NCBI GenBank assembly: GCA_900545165.1
Contig: UQYA01000037.1
Span: 1-17,363 of the forward strand
DNA length: 17,363 nucleotides
Direction of reading: 5' to 3'
DNA from: an uncultured Collinsella sp.
GTDB taxonomy: Bacteria; Actinomycetota; Coriobacteriia; Coriobacteriales; Coriobacteriaceae
Shown here in pieces: positions 6,475 to 14,084 of the stretch. The position numbers and the translations under genes are program-made. The stretch's first letter is position 1. Every line of letters starts with the position of its first letter. The notes beneath the pieces were generated by a model. That model saw only the letters and a list, made by a program, of their open reading frames with translations, did no database searches and was not told the DNA's origin.

Positions 6475-6510
6475 GAAAAAGGCGGAGGCCCTGGAGAGAG
6501 ACTCCGCCTT
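6475..6510 (-). terminator. Intrinsic terminator of fruA
   Basis: A 9-bp stem (6479-6487 with 6502-6510, AAGGCGGAG/CTCCGCCTT) is followed on the minus strand by TTTTTC. It lies 36 nt past the fruA stop codon and isolates fruA from ptsH. Confidence 0.93.
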
Positions 6511-6546
6511 ATATACAGTGGGCGATGTTATTCGCGTACCGTGGAA

Positions 6547-8550
6547 TTAGACCAGACGGGCGTTGATCGTCTTGGCGATCTCGGCGGCGTCGGTGGAACC
6601 CTTGACGGTGGCACGGAAGTCCTCGTCCATGAGCGCCTCGGCGACCTTGGACAGGATCTTGAGGTGCGTAGTGCCGGCCTGAGCACCGGGGATGAGCAGG
6701 GCGATAGCCACGTTGACGGGAGCGCCGTCCATGGTATCCCAACCGGTGACGCCGGAGTCGTCCTTGACGACGATAACGGCGGCCTCGGTAATGGCATCGG
6801 ACTTGGCATGCGGAATGGCGAAGCCCTCCATCATGCCCGTGGTACCCTCGGCCTCGCGGGCCAGGAAGGCGTTCATAACGGCGTCGGCGTCGCTTGCGAT
6901 ACCGGCCTTGACGGCCTGGTTGGAAACGAAACTCAGAGCCTTGTCACGAGAAGCGAAGTCCTCGGCGACAAAGACATTCTCGACCTTCACGAAGTCGGCA
7001 GCCTCGGCCTTGGGGGCCTCGACGGCAGCGGCCTTGGGAGCCTCAACCGGCTTGGCTGCAGGAGCGGCCTTCTGGTTCTTCTCGAAGTCGTACTTCTTGA
7101 AGGCCACGAACAGGATGCCACCGACAACAGCGCCGATGAGGATCGCGAGGACCCAAAGCGGACCGTTCTCGACAACGGGCAGGACCAGGAAGCCACCGTG
7201 AGGCGCCGGATCGTGAACGTTGAACATAATGGTCAGGATCGAAGCGATAGAGGAACCGAACATCATGATGGGCATGACGGGCCAGATGTTCTTGGTCATG
7301 AACGGAATGGCGCCCTCGGTGATGTGGGTGCAACCAAGGATGAGGTTGACGATACCGGCGTCGTGATCCTCCTGGCTGAAGTACTTCTTGCCGACAACGA
7401 CGGCAAAGGTGGTGATCAGCGGCGGAACGATGCAGGCGGCGGAGACGGCAGCCATGAAGTTGGTGCCGAAGTTGTAAGTGTCGGTGCCAACACCGGCGGC
7501 CAGAGCCTCGGTGAGCATAGCGGTACCGGTGACGTAAGCAGCCTTGTTGACCGGGCCGCCCATGTCAAAGGCGCACATGCAGCCGATGGCAAGACCCAGG
7601 ACAACGGCGCCAGAGGCGGACAGGCCCTTGAGGAAGTCCATCATGGCGGTGTTGATGGCAGCCATGGGGCCGGAAATGCCGAGCATGACCAGACCGACGA
7701 TAGCCGTCGAGAACAGCGGGTACAGGAAGATAGCCTTGAGGCCGTCCAGGTTCTTGGGCAGACCGGCAAAGACCTTCTCGAGCAGCAGGATGACATAGCC
7801 GGCGAGGAAGCCACCGACGATGCCGCCCAGGAAGCCGAAGCCCACGCCGGCGCCACCGGCGTCGATCATGCCGGTATCGGCGTTAACGGGCAAGCCCTGG
7901 ATGGCGATCATACCGGCGACGAAACCGGGGACGAGCGCCGGACGCTTGCCGATAGACTCGGCGATGTAAGCGGAGAGCACCGGAACCATGAGGTTCATGG
8001 CGATGCCGCCGATGATCTTGAGCATCGCAGCAAAGCTGTTGTAGTCAGACGCCGTCGAATCGAAGGACGTAATGCCCCACAGGAACGAGACGGCGGTCAG
8101 GACACCACCGGCAACGACGAAGACCAGCATATGGCTGACGCCGTTCATGAGGTGCTTGTAGATAACGTGGCCGATGGACTCCTTCTCCTCAACCTCGTCC
8201 TCGACATCGGCAGCGGCTGCAACCGTGCTGTCGCCCTTGGCGGCGAGCGCGCGGTCAATCAACTTACCGGCGGCCTCAACGGACAGGGCCTTGGAAACAC
8301 CAACGGAAACCATGGGCTTGCCGGCGAAACGCTCAGCCTGGACATCCTTGTCTGCTGCGACGACGACGGCCTTGGCACCAGCGATCTCACTCTTGGTGAG
8401 CTCGTTCTCGACACCGACCTGGCCATGAGTCTCGACCTTAATGGTCAGACCGCGCTCGGCAGCTGCCTTCTCCAGCGCCTCCTTCGCCATGAAGGTGTGC
8501 GCAATGCCGGTCGGGCAACCGGTCGCGGCGATGATGTCAAACTTAGCCAT
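6547..8550 (-). CDS. fruA: PTS fructose transporter, fused EIIBCA subunit
   Basis: Membrane permease that imports fructose and phosphorylates it to fructose-1-phosphate, using phosphate from HPr. The 667-residue protein has three domains in the order B-C-A. EIIB (1 to about 105) has the phosphocysteine in ATGCPTGIAHT (Cys12). EIIC (about 125-485) has many hydrophobic membrane segments, AFDMGGPVNKAAY (328-339) and ITEGAIPF (410-417). An Ala/Pro/Lys-rich linker (about 490-520) leads to EIIA (about 523-667), with the phosphohistidine in AIPHAKSDA (His581). No HPr-like domain is fused. The frame is open to 8622, but GGAGG lies 5-6 nt before the ATG at 8550 and EIIB starts directly there. It is divergent from the rpiR-type regulator and ends at a strong terminator. 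Fructose is the family assignment; mannose-type fruit sugars or 2-O-substrates cannot be excluded. Confidence 0.95.
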   Translation of the reverse strand: MAKFDIIAATGCPTGIAHTFMAKEALEKAAAERGLTIKVETHGQVGVENELTKSEIAGAKAVVVAADKDVQAERFAGKPMVSVGVSKALSVEAAGKLIDRALAAKGDSTVAAAADVEDEVEEKESIGHVIYKHLMNGVSHMLVFVVAGGVLTAVSFLWGITSFDSTASDYNSFAAMLKIIGGIAMNLMVPVLSAYIAESIGKRPALVPGFVAGMIAIQGLPVNADTGMIDAGGAGVGFGFLGGIVGGFLAGYVILLLEKVFAGLPKNLDGLKAIFLYPLFSTAIVGLVMLGISGPMAAINTAMMDFLKGLSASGAVVLGLAIGCMCAFDMGGPVNKAAYVTGTAMLTEALAAGVGTDTYNFGTNFMAAVSAACIVPPLITTFAVVVGKKYFSQEDHDAGIVNLILGCTHITEGAIPFMTKNIWPVMPIMMFGSSIASILTIMFNVHDPAPHGGFLVLPVVENGPLWVLAILIGAVVGGILFVAFKKYDFEKNQKAAPAAKPVEAPKAAAVEAPKAEAADFVKVENVFVAEDFASRDKALSFVSNQAVKAGIASDADAVMNAFLAREAEGTTGMMEGFAIPHAKSDAITEAAVIVVKDDSGVTGWDTMDGAPVNVAIALLIPGAQAGTTHLKILSKVAEALMDEDFRATVKGSTDAAEIAKTINARLV

Positions 8551-8616
8551 GTGTCCCTCCTTCTTGAGTACAGCGCCCGCGGGCGCTCCCCTACACGCGC
8601 TTCGATGCGCGTTTTT
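8551..8616 (-). other. Structured 5' leader of fruA with two G/C hairpins
   Basis: Just before the fruA ribosome binding site the minus strand contains a 16-bp perfect palindrome (8572-8587, AGCGCCCGCGGGCGCT) and, upstream of it, ACGCGC/GCGCGT (8595-8600 with 8607-8612). Read on the plus strand the second hairpin ends in TTTTT and would act as an intrinsic terminator, but no plus-strand gene runs into it. In the fruA transcript they are leader hairpins without a following U run. Confidence 0.5.
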
Positions 8617-8677
8617 CCACAACTGAAAGATACCAACCTACCGTCCGCGTGAGAAGCGACAAGGTGCAATTCTCTGG

Positions 8678-8692
8678 TGAAAGGTTCTTTCA
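8678..8692. promoter_or_regulatory. Candidate operator: TGAAAG-N3-CTTTCA
   Basis: TGAAAGGTTCTTTCA is a perfect inverted repeat of 6-bp arms about 15-30 bp inside the predicted fruA start. A further GTGAAAG (8709-8715) overlaps the fruA -10, and GTAAAC/GTTTAC (8698-8703 with 8715-8720) makes a second dyad. This cluster in the divergent region is the natural binding zone for the adjacent RpiR-type regulator. Binding is inferred, not shown. Confidence 0.55.
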
Positions 8693-8706
8693 TAACCGTA
8701 AACGGT

Positions 8707-8741
8707 AAGTGAAAGTTTACCATCAACACTTGAAACGGCAA
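8707..8741 (-). promoter_or_regulatory. Candidate fruA promoter
   Basis: Minus-strand TTGCCG (8741-8736) and TAAACT (8719-8714), four of six matches each, are 16 bp apart and predict a start near 8707, giving a leader of about 157 nt. TGAAAG-type dyads overlap and follow it. Confidence 0.5.
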
Positions 8742-8768
8742 GGTGTATCTTGTAATTAAAAATGCCCG

Positions 8769-8774
8769 TATACT
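8769..8774 (+). promoter_or_regulatory. -10 element TATACT of the rpiR-type gene
   Basis: TATACT, five of six matches, lies 48 nt before the ATG at 8823. No good -35 is seen at 16-18 bp. An alternative promoter is TTGAAA (8730-8735) with TGTAAT (8751-8756) at 15 bp. An ATG at 8775 touches this element and is therefore unlikely to be translated. Confidence 0.5.
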
Positions 8775-8822
8775 ATGGCATTGCGAATCAAATTAGATTT
8801 TCATGCCAACCAGGAGCCATCC

Positions 8823-9680
8823 ATGACCGATAGTAGCAAGAGCGCACTTTCCCTCATTAGCACCCATCAGGGATACAGCGAATCCGAGCAGCGCATTGTC
8901 GACTATATATTGGAGCACCAGTCCGAGGCTCCACGCCTCACGGCGGCTCAGCTCTCACGCGCCGCTGCCACGTCCGAGGCGACCGTTTCGCGCTTCTGCC
9001 GCAAGCTTGGGTTTGGCAGCTTCCGCAGCTTTCAGTTTTCGTTGGCGAGGGATTTGGAAAGCCAGCGCAACGAGGGCCTGACCGACGAGGTCTCGCTCGA
9101 CAATATGGAGCAGAGTCTAAAGAACATCCTGGCTGCCAAGGTGAGCGAGCTTAATGCGACTATCGACGGGATCGACCACGATACGCTGGCGGCTGTTGTG
9201 CATGCCCTTAAGCATGCAGGGGTTATTGAGTTTGCGGCTGTGGGCAATACGAACGCGGTCGCGCTCGATGCGACGTTTAAGTTTTCGCAGCTGGGCCTGC
9301 GCTGCATGGCGAGCACCATTAGCGAGACATCAATCGGCTTTGCGCTCACGTTGCGCCCGGGTGACGTTATCGTGCTAATCTCAAACTCTGGCAAATCGCG
9401 CCGACTGAATCGCATGGCAAAAGCGGCTCGCGACTGCGGCGCAACCGTGGTCGTCATCAGCAGCGATAGCAAGTCTCCACTTGCGCGCCTCGCCGACTAC
9501 ACCTTTAATACCGTCAATCACGAAGCGTTGCTGACAACGGGTGACTTCGCGTTCTCCAAGATCAGCGCCACGATGATCATCGAAGTCATCTACAACTTCC
9601 TGCTGCCCGAGATTAAAGACGCGCGTGAGCATATCAGCTACTACGAGGAGCTCATCCAGCCGGATAAGGTCGTTGAGTAG
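8823..9680 (+). CDS. MurR/RpiR family transcriptional regulator (HTH plus SIS domain)
   Basis: Predicted DNA-binding regulator that senses a phosphosugar. The 285-residue protein is standard for the family. The N-terminal HTH domain (about 1-77) has the family pattern SEQRIVDYIL, LTAAQLSRAAATSEATVSRFCRKLGF and GSFRSF. The C-terminal SIS domain (about 128-230) has AAVGNTNAVAL, the phosphosugar-binding ISNSGKSRRL (186-195) and VVISSDSKSPLARLADYTF. The ATG at 8823 is chosen because AGGAG lies 6 nt before it; the in-frame ATG at 8775 overlaps the predicted transcription start. It is the only plus-strand gene and is divergent from fruA, so fructose-1-phosphate or a related phosphosugar is the likely effector and fruA the likely target. 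Other RpiR proteins act on amino sugar, ribose or central carbon genes. Repressor or activator action cannot be told. Confidence 0.93.
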   Translation: MTDSSKSALSLISTHQGYSESEQRIVDYILEHQSEAPRLTAAQLSRAAATSEATVSRFCRKLGFGSFRSFQFSLARDLESQRNEGLTDEVSLDNMEQSLKNILAAKVSELNATIDGIDHDTLAAVVHALKHAGVIEFAAVGNTNAVALDATFKFSQLGLRCMASTISETSIGFALTLRPGDVIVLISNSGKSRRLNRMAKAARDCGATVVVISSDSKSPLARLADYTFNTVNHEALLTTGDFAFSKISATMIIEVIYNFLLPEIKDAREHISYYEELIQPDKVVE

Positions 9681-9710
9681 GTTTTGCAGGGTTCGCTGGC
9701 TACCTGGCAC

Positions 9711-9862
9711 AAAACTATGCCGGTTTACTACGATGAAACAGGAATATGCGACCACATTGCGTTTTAAAAGAAAACCGCAGGCGTTCTACCTGCGGTTTTC
9801 TTTTTGCAATTATTCCTGTGCTCGAGCTATGCCGATTCATCGTAGTAAACCGGCATAGTTTT
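9711..9862. repeat. 152-nt nested palindrome C (perfect 27-bp arms)
   Basis: Arms 9711-9737 and 9836-9862 are a perfect 27-bp inverted repeat. Going inward, further dyads share the same centre: ACAGGAATA/TATTCCTGT (9738-9746 with 9811-9819), ATTGC/GCAAT (9756-9760 with 9806-9810) and the terminator stem at 9766-9804. It fills the gap between the convergent rpiR-type gene and recN. No target-site duplication is evident. The arms are far longer than termination needs, suggesting a palindromic mobile-type repeat that brought or surrounds the terminator. Confidence 0.75.
9766..9804. terminator. Bidirectional intrinsic terminator (rpiR-type gene and recN operon)
   Basis: A perfect 16-bp stem (9766-9781 with 9789-9804; AAAAGAAAACCGCAGG and its complement) encloses a 7-nt loop. 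The stem ends give T-rich tails on both strands (TTTTCTTTTT on plus, TTTTCTTTT on minus), so it serves both convergent transcripts. Confidence 0.93.
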
Positions 9863-9937
9863 CTAACAGTCGGGCCAGACAAGCAAGCGGCGGGACAACA
9901 ATTACCGATATTCCCCCCCCAACACCGCCGGCTCATT

Positions 9938-11566
9938 CTAGCCTCGTGCTTCTTCAAGCATCTGCTTGGCATGCGCCAAGCTCGCCTCCGATTGATCGCC
10001 GCTCAACATACGGGCGATCTCGGCGGTACGCGCTTCGCCGGTTACCTCGTCCAAATGCGTCTGGGGAACATCGCCCGGTTCCTTGCTGACGACATAATGC
10101 TTGTCGGCCATGACGGCAACCTGCGCCAAGTGGGTTACGACAATCACCTGATGCGTAGCGGCGAGATCTGTCAGCACGCCCGCAAGTGCACGCGCCGTGG
10201 AGCCACCGACACCAGCATCGACCTCGTCAAACACCAACGTATCAACACCGTCCGCGTTACCGAGGACAACCTTGCTTGCCAGCATGACGCGGCTGAGCTC
10301 GCCGCCCGACGCAATGCGGCGAAGGGGACGTGGCGTCAAGCCGGCACCGCTGCGGTATAGCAGCTCGTAGCTCGAAGGACCAACGGGCGTCCACTCAGCA
10401 CGGGGAAGATCGCGCGACTCCCAGACGAGCTCGGCACTACCCATCTCCAAGCGCGCCATCTGGCGGCCAACCTCGTGGCAGAAGCGCGGGGCCGCCGTAT
10501 TGCGAGCGCGCTTAAGTGCCTTGGCAGCGGCAAACAACTCGCGCTCAGCGCTCCCGAGTGCCTCACGCGCCTTTTTGATCTGCTCATCGCCATCATCGAC
10601 CAGGGACAGCAGCTCTTGCGAGCGATCGCGCATGGCAAAAACATCGTCCATGGTGGGACCCCACTGACGCAACAGGCCCTTGAGGTCGGAATACCGCTCA
10701 CGCATGCGAGCGAGCTCGCGCGGGTCGAAGGCGACGCCATCGCGATAGGAACGAAGCTCGTTCGCGCAATCCTCAAGGGAGATACAGGCATCCGAAAGCG
10801 CATCGGCAATGTCGCCAAGTTTGCGATCGACGGTAGCCATACGGGAAAGTTCTGCCACGGCGCTGTTCACGGCATCGAGCGCTCCCCCTTCAGAGGCAAG
10901 CGATGCATGGGCATCGTTAGCTGTGGCAACCAGCACCTCGGCATGTTCGGAGCGCGGCAGCAGTTCCTCGAGTTCCTCATACTCGCCCGGTTTGGGGTCG
11001 ACCTCGCCGATGCGCTCGAGCGCAAAGCGCGCTTCCTCGACGCGGCTCCCCTGCGCACGCGAGGCTTCTTCGACACGTCGAACCTCCTTAGCGGCAGCGC
11101 GCGAAGCCTTAAAGCAGGCGCGGTAGTGCTCGAGCGCCTCGAGTGCAGGGCGCCCTGCCCAGGCATCGACCATCGCAACATGATGCGCCGGATCGAGCAA
11201 GCGCTGGTGCTCGTGTTGGCCGCACAGATCCATCATCACGCCAACGCGTTCCGAAAGCTCGCGCACACTGGCGATACGGCCGTCAATCTTCACGCGGCTG
11301 CGGCCCTCGGCAGAAAGACTGCGCTGCACGGTGAAGCCCTCCGTGTCGTGCGGGCCGTCAAACAGGCGCGCCTCGACGCTCGCCAGCGCCTCGCCCTCGC
11401 GCACCGTCGACGAATCCGCGCGCTCACCCAAAATAAGCTTGAGGGCCGAGAGCAGCGCGGTCTTGCCGGCGCCGGTCTCGCCGGTCAGGACAGTCAGGCT
11501 GGCACTCGGCACCAGCGTCGCCTCGCGAATGAGTGCAATGTTAGAAACCTGCAGCTCATCGATCAT
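9938..11566 (-). CDS. recN: DNA repair protein RecN
   Basis: SMC-like ATPase that acts at DNA double-strand breaks during recombinational repair. The 542-residue length is close to the usual 550-570. It opens with MIDELQVSNIALI and Walker A GETGAGKT (29-36). A long helical, charged middle region is the expected coiled coil. The C-terminal half has the ABC signature SGGELSR (420-426), Walker B LVFDEVDAG with Asp447-Glu448, and the H-loop THLAQ (His479). It is the last gene of the efp-to-recN operon; its start ATG overlaps the nadK end by 11 nt, implying translational coupling. An 8-base C run (9913-9920) lies shortly after the stop, and the bidirectional terminator follows. I saw no clear SOS box, and any would have to lie within nadK. 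Confidence 0.96.
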   Translation of the reverse strand: MIDELQVSNIALIREATLVPSASLTVLTGETGAGKTALLSALKLILGERADSSTVREGEALASVEARLFDGPHDTEGFTVQRSLSAEGRSRVKIDGRIASVRELSERVGVMMDLCGQHEHQRLLDPAHHVAMVDAWAGRPALEALEHYRACFKASRAAAKEVRRVEEASRAQGSRVEEARFALERIGEVDPKPGEYEELEELLPRSEHAEVLVATANDAHASLASEGGALDAVNSAVAELSRMATVDRKLGDIADALSDACISLEDCANELRSYRDGVAFDPRELARMRERYSDLKGLLRQWGPTMDDVFAMRDRSQELLSLVDDGDEQIKKAREALGSAERELFAAAKALKRARNTAAPRFCHEVGRQMARLEMGSAELVWESRDLPRAEWTPVGPSSYELLYRSGAGLTPRPLRRIASGGELSRVMLASKVVLGNADGVDTLVFDEVDAGVGGSTARALAGVLTDLAATHQVIVVTHLAQVAVMADKHYVVSKEPGDVPQTHLDEVTGEARTAEIARMLSGDQSEASLAHAKQMLEEARG

Positions 11567-12416
11567 GACGGACTCCGTAGAATACGCGGCTCACCGAGTT
11601 ATAGAAGCTCTCGGGGCCGTAATCCAGCAGCAACACATCTCCGGGCCCGCGGCGCACCGCCACGCTCTCAACGGTGCCATCGCAGGTAATAAACTGCCCA
11701 TCGATAGCAATCGCCGGAACACTCGGGCGATCATCGGACATAAAGATTTCGACGACATCACTCGGCGAAGTCAAGAAGGCACGGGCCTGAATGGTGTGCG
11801 GCGCAATGGGTACGCAGACCATGCCCGTATAGTCGGGGCTCACGATGGGGCCACCGGCACTGAGCGCGTACCCCGTAGAACCAGTCGCCGTCGAAACGAC
11901 GACACCGTCACCGCGTAGGCGGTCGATATGATGGCCGGACACCGTGATGTCGAACTCGACCATATCGGACAGCGGACCGCGGGTAAGCGCCATGTCGTTG
12001 AGGGCGAAGGTGCGCACGACATCCTTCGTACCGTCTTCGCGCACGGACACGATATCCGCGGCGATGGTAGCGCGACGGCTCACATGCAGCTCGCCGGACA
12101 GGGCGTCGCTCACGACCTGCAGAATGTCGCGCTCCTCGGGACTCGCAGCAGTTAAAAAGCCCAGGTGACCATAGGAAAGACCGAGGATAGGAATCTCGCG
12201 ATGGTTGAGGATGCGGGCAGCGCGCAGCAATGTACCGTCGCCGCCGAGCGTAATGACCAGATCGGAGCCGTCGATATCAGGTGTGCTTTGAATCTTCGAT
12301 CGCTGGTCGGCAGCCCATGCGACCTCATAGCCCTGGCGCGTCAGCCAAAGCTCGAGCATCAGGCCGCTCTCGACCGCCTCTTGCTTGTAGTAATTGGGAA
12401 CCAGAAAGACCTTCAT
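11556..12416 (-). CDS. nadK: NAD kinase (inorganic polyphosphate/ATP-NAD kinase)
   Basis: Cytoplasmic enzyme that phosphorylates NAD to NADP and so sets the NADP pool. The 286-residue protein shows the family motif GGDGT (58-62) in VITLGGDGTLLRAAR, the substrate-site segment LNDMALTRG (Asp in place of the more common Glu of the NE motif), the glycine-rich GDGVVVSTATGSTGYALSAGGPIV and the C-terminal AIDGQ. The ATG at 12416 overlaps the tlyA stop codon as ATGA, so the genes are translationally coupled. The gene end overlaps recN by 11 nt. The nadK-recN pairing downstream of tlyA is a widespread arrangement in Gram-positive bacteria, which supports the call. Confidence 0.97.
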   Translation of the reverse strand: MKVFLVPNYYKQEAVESGLMLELWLTRQGYEVAWAADQRSKIQSTPDIDGSDLVITLGGDGTLLRAARILNHREIPILGLSYGHLGFLTAASPEERDILQVVSDALSGELHVSRRATIAADIVSVREDGTKDVVRTFALNDMALTRGPLSDMVEFDITVSGHHIDRLRGDGVVVSTATGSTGYALSAGGPIVSPDYTGMVCVPIAPHTIQARAFLTSPSDVVEIFMSDDRPSVPAIAIDGQFITCDGTVESVAVRRGPGDVLLLDYGPESFYNSVSRVFYGVRHDR

Positions 12417-13225
12417 AGCGTTGCAGCTTTCTCGCTCAAAACCGATACCTGGGATTGCAGCACGTCTTGCGAGCGGTCGCCAGATTCAAATCTCGTGCCG
12501 TATAGGAAAAACTCAACGTTGCCCTTGGCACCATGAATGGGCGACACGCACACATCGACCGGGAACAGCCCCTTGGCAGCAAAGAGCTCAACCGCCGCCA
12601 CGAGCGTATCGCGGCGCACAGCGGGATCGGTCACAATGCCGCCCTCGCCCACCAGCGCCGCCGGAGCTTCAAACTGCGGCTTTACGAGCGTGCAGAATGC
12701 ACCCGTAGGCGCCAGGCACGCCAGTACCGCATCGATAATGTTCGCGATGCTGGTAAACGAGACATCACACACAGCCAGGTCGATGGCGCCGGCATAGCCA
12801 AGCTCAGGCAGCTGCGTCACGTTTGTGCGCTCATGCAGCGTCACGCGATCGTCCTGACGCAACGACCAATCGAACTGGGCGCGACCCACGTCCACAGAGA
12901 CAACGGTCGCAGCTCCGCGCTTGAGCAGGCAATCGGTAAAACCCCCGGTAGAGCAGCCCACATCCAAACAGGCAAGGCCCGTCGGATTGATGCCAAACGC
13001 ATCAAGCGCGCCTTCGAGCTTAAGACCGCCGCGGCCAACATAGGGAATGCGCCCCTTCACGTGCAGCGGCAGCCCCGGGATTACCTTAAGGCCCGGCGAA
13101 GTCAAGCGCTCACCGCCACTCGAGACCAAGCCGGCCATAAGAGTGCGAAGGGCATCCGCGCGATCGGCGCAGATGCCCTGTGAAATCAGTTCGTCATCAA
13201 GACGCACGCGTTTCATGAATGCCAT
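12413..13225 (-). CDS. tlyA: TlyA family rRNA methyltransferase / hemolysin-like protein
   Basis: Predicted S-adenosylmethionine-dependent 2'-O-methyltransferase for rRNA; family members modify 16S and/or 23S rRNA cytidines, and some have been called hemolysins. The 270-residue protein starts with an S4 RNA-binding domain (about 5-60, KRVRLDDELISQGICADRADALRTLMAG). The FtsJ-like domain has VGRGGLKL with Lys69, the SAM site CLDVGCSTGGFTDCLL, VDVGRAQFDW, CDVSFTSI with Asp154 and VKPQFE with Lys182. A tail of about 28 residues extends beyond the usual end. The start is uncertain: TTG 13228, ATG 13225 or ATG 13216 are in frame and none has a strong ribosome binding site; it may be coupled to xseB, which ends 26 nt upstream. 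Confidence 0.92.
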   Translation of the reverse strand: MAFMKRVRLDDELISQGICADRADALRTLMAGLVSSGGERLTSPGLKVIPGLPLHVKGRIPYVGRGGLKLEGALDAFGINPTGLACLDVGCSTGGFTDCLLKRGAATVVSVDVGRAQFDWSLRQDDRVTLHERTNVTQLPELGYAGAIDLAVCDVSFTSIANIIDAVLACLAPTGAFCTLVKPQFEAPAALVGEGGIVTDPAVRRDTLVAAVELFAAKGLFPVDVCVSPIHGAKGNVEFFLYGTRFESGDRSQDVLQSQVSVLSEKAATL

Positions 13226-13251
13226 CAACCATTCGTATCCGGAGATGCGGC

Positions 13252-13491
13252 CTAGCTATCCTGGGATTCGTTTGCCGCATCCTCATCGTATTCCTGCTCG
13301 AGCTTGTCGGCCTCTCGCGGCGTCAGCTCAAACTTGTCGACCATATCGACCGCGCGGGAGCCCAGCTCAATCGCTTCGTCAAACAAATCGAGCGAACGCT
13401 CCAAGGAGGTATCCTTGGAGCGAACGGTAGCGATGATCTGGTCCAAGCGGTCCGAGATCTCGTCGAAATTGCGGACGGAACCCTCTGGCAT
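13252..13491 (-). CDS. xseB: Exodeoxyribonuclease VII small subunit
   Basis: Small subunit of exonuclease VII, which degrades single-stranded DNA and works only with the large subunit XseA. The 79-residue protein has the family pattern FDEISDRLDQIIATVRSKDTSLERSLDLFDEAIELG, predicted as two helices, and an acidic tail (YDEDAANESQDS). The ATG at 13491 lies 2 nt after the nusB stop, and its ribosome binding site GAGGAG is made from the last nusB codons. The large-subunit gene xseA, often directly upstream, is not here or elsewhere in this window. Confidence 0.9.
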   Translation of the reverse strand: MPEGSVRNFDEISDRLDQIIATVRSKDTSLERSLDLFDEAIELGSRAVDMVDKFELTPREADKLEQEYDEDAANESQDS

Positions 13492-13493
13492 GG

Positions 13494-14081
13494 CTACTCC
13501 TCGACGGAGTCGGCCTCGACGGCCTCAGCAGCGTCCGCGCCCTCGGCCAGCACGCCAGCCTCGGCCTGAGCAGCCGCAACCTTTGCGGCAGCCTCGGCAG
13601 CCTGTGCCTCCTCGCGAGCGCGATCCTCGGCCAGCAGCTCTTGGTACAGGTCCTCGCCCGGCAGCTCCTCGCTGCGAGCGATCTTGCCCAGCACGCCGTT
13701 GACAAACGACGCGGACTGGTCGGTGCCATAGGCCTTGGCAAGCTCGACGGCCTCATTGATCACGATGGCGTCCGAGACCTCCTCGTCGGTGAGGAAGCGC
13801 ATCTCGTAGACGGCGATACGCAGCAGGTTGCGGTCGGCGCCGGGCATGCGCATAAGATCCCAGTTCTTGGCGACGGCGCGCAGGGCACAGTCGATGCGAT
13901 CGATATGCTCGTAGGCACCACGGCAAAGCTCGAGCGCATAGGAGTCGAGGGGACCCTTCGAGATCAGGAAATCGCCCTCGAGGACGCGCTCGAGCGGGCT
14001 GTCCGTGGCCTCGGCCTGGAACAGCAGCTGCAGCGCCTGACTGCGGGCAAGCGTGCGCCCGCGATAAACCTTAAGGCTCAA
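13494..14081 (-). CDS. nusB: Transcription antitermination factor NusB, with long acidic tail
   Basis: RNA-binding factor that, with NusE (ribosomal protein S10), binds boxA and prevents early termination in rRNA operons. The NusB fold covers about residues 8-137: ARSQALQLLFQAE, LLRIAVYEMRF, VINEAVELAKAYGTDQSASFVNGVLGKI. Residues 138-195 form an Ala/Glu-rich tail that standard NusB proteins of about 140 residues lack. The start is TTG at 14081: AAGGAG lies 6 nt before it, formed by the last codons and stop of the Asp23 gene, and there is no in-frame ATG before the conserved region. It sits 3 nt after the upstream gene and 2 nt before xseB. Confidence 0.94.
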   Translation of the reverse strand: MSLKVYRGRTLARSQALQLLFQAEATDSPLERVLEGDFLISKGPLDSYALELCRGAYEHIDRIDCALRAVAKNWDLMRMPGADRNLLRIAVYEMRFLTDEEVSDAIVINEAVELAKAYGTDQSASFVNGVLGKIARSEELPGEDLYQELLAEDRAREEAQAAEAAAKVAAAQAEAGVLAEGADAAEAVEADSVEE

Positions 14082-14084
14082 AGG

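Noticed and set aside
8595..8616. Plus-strand intrinsic terminator inside the fruA leader
   Set aside because: The hairpin plus TTTTT is real, but no plus-strand transcript is expected there, so I describe it as a leader hairpin instead.
6463..8652. A 729-codon open frame on the plus strand opposite fruA
   Set aside because: It mirrors the codons of fruA in a genome with strong third-position bias. The translation is Gly/Asp/Val-rich without any family resemblance, and fruA itself has clear domains and catalytic residues.
9913..9920. Run of eight C residues after recN as a phase-variable tract
   Set aside because: It lies in the 3' non-coding region before the terminator, not in a coding or promoter position where slippage would switch a gene.
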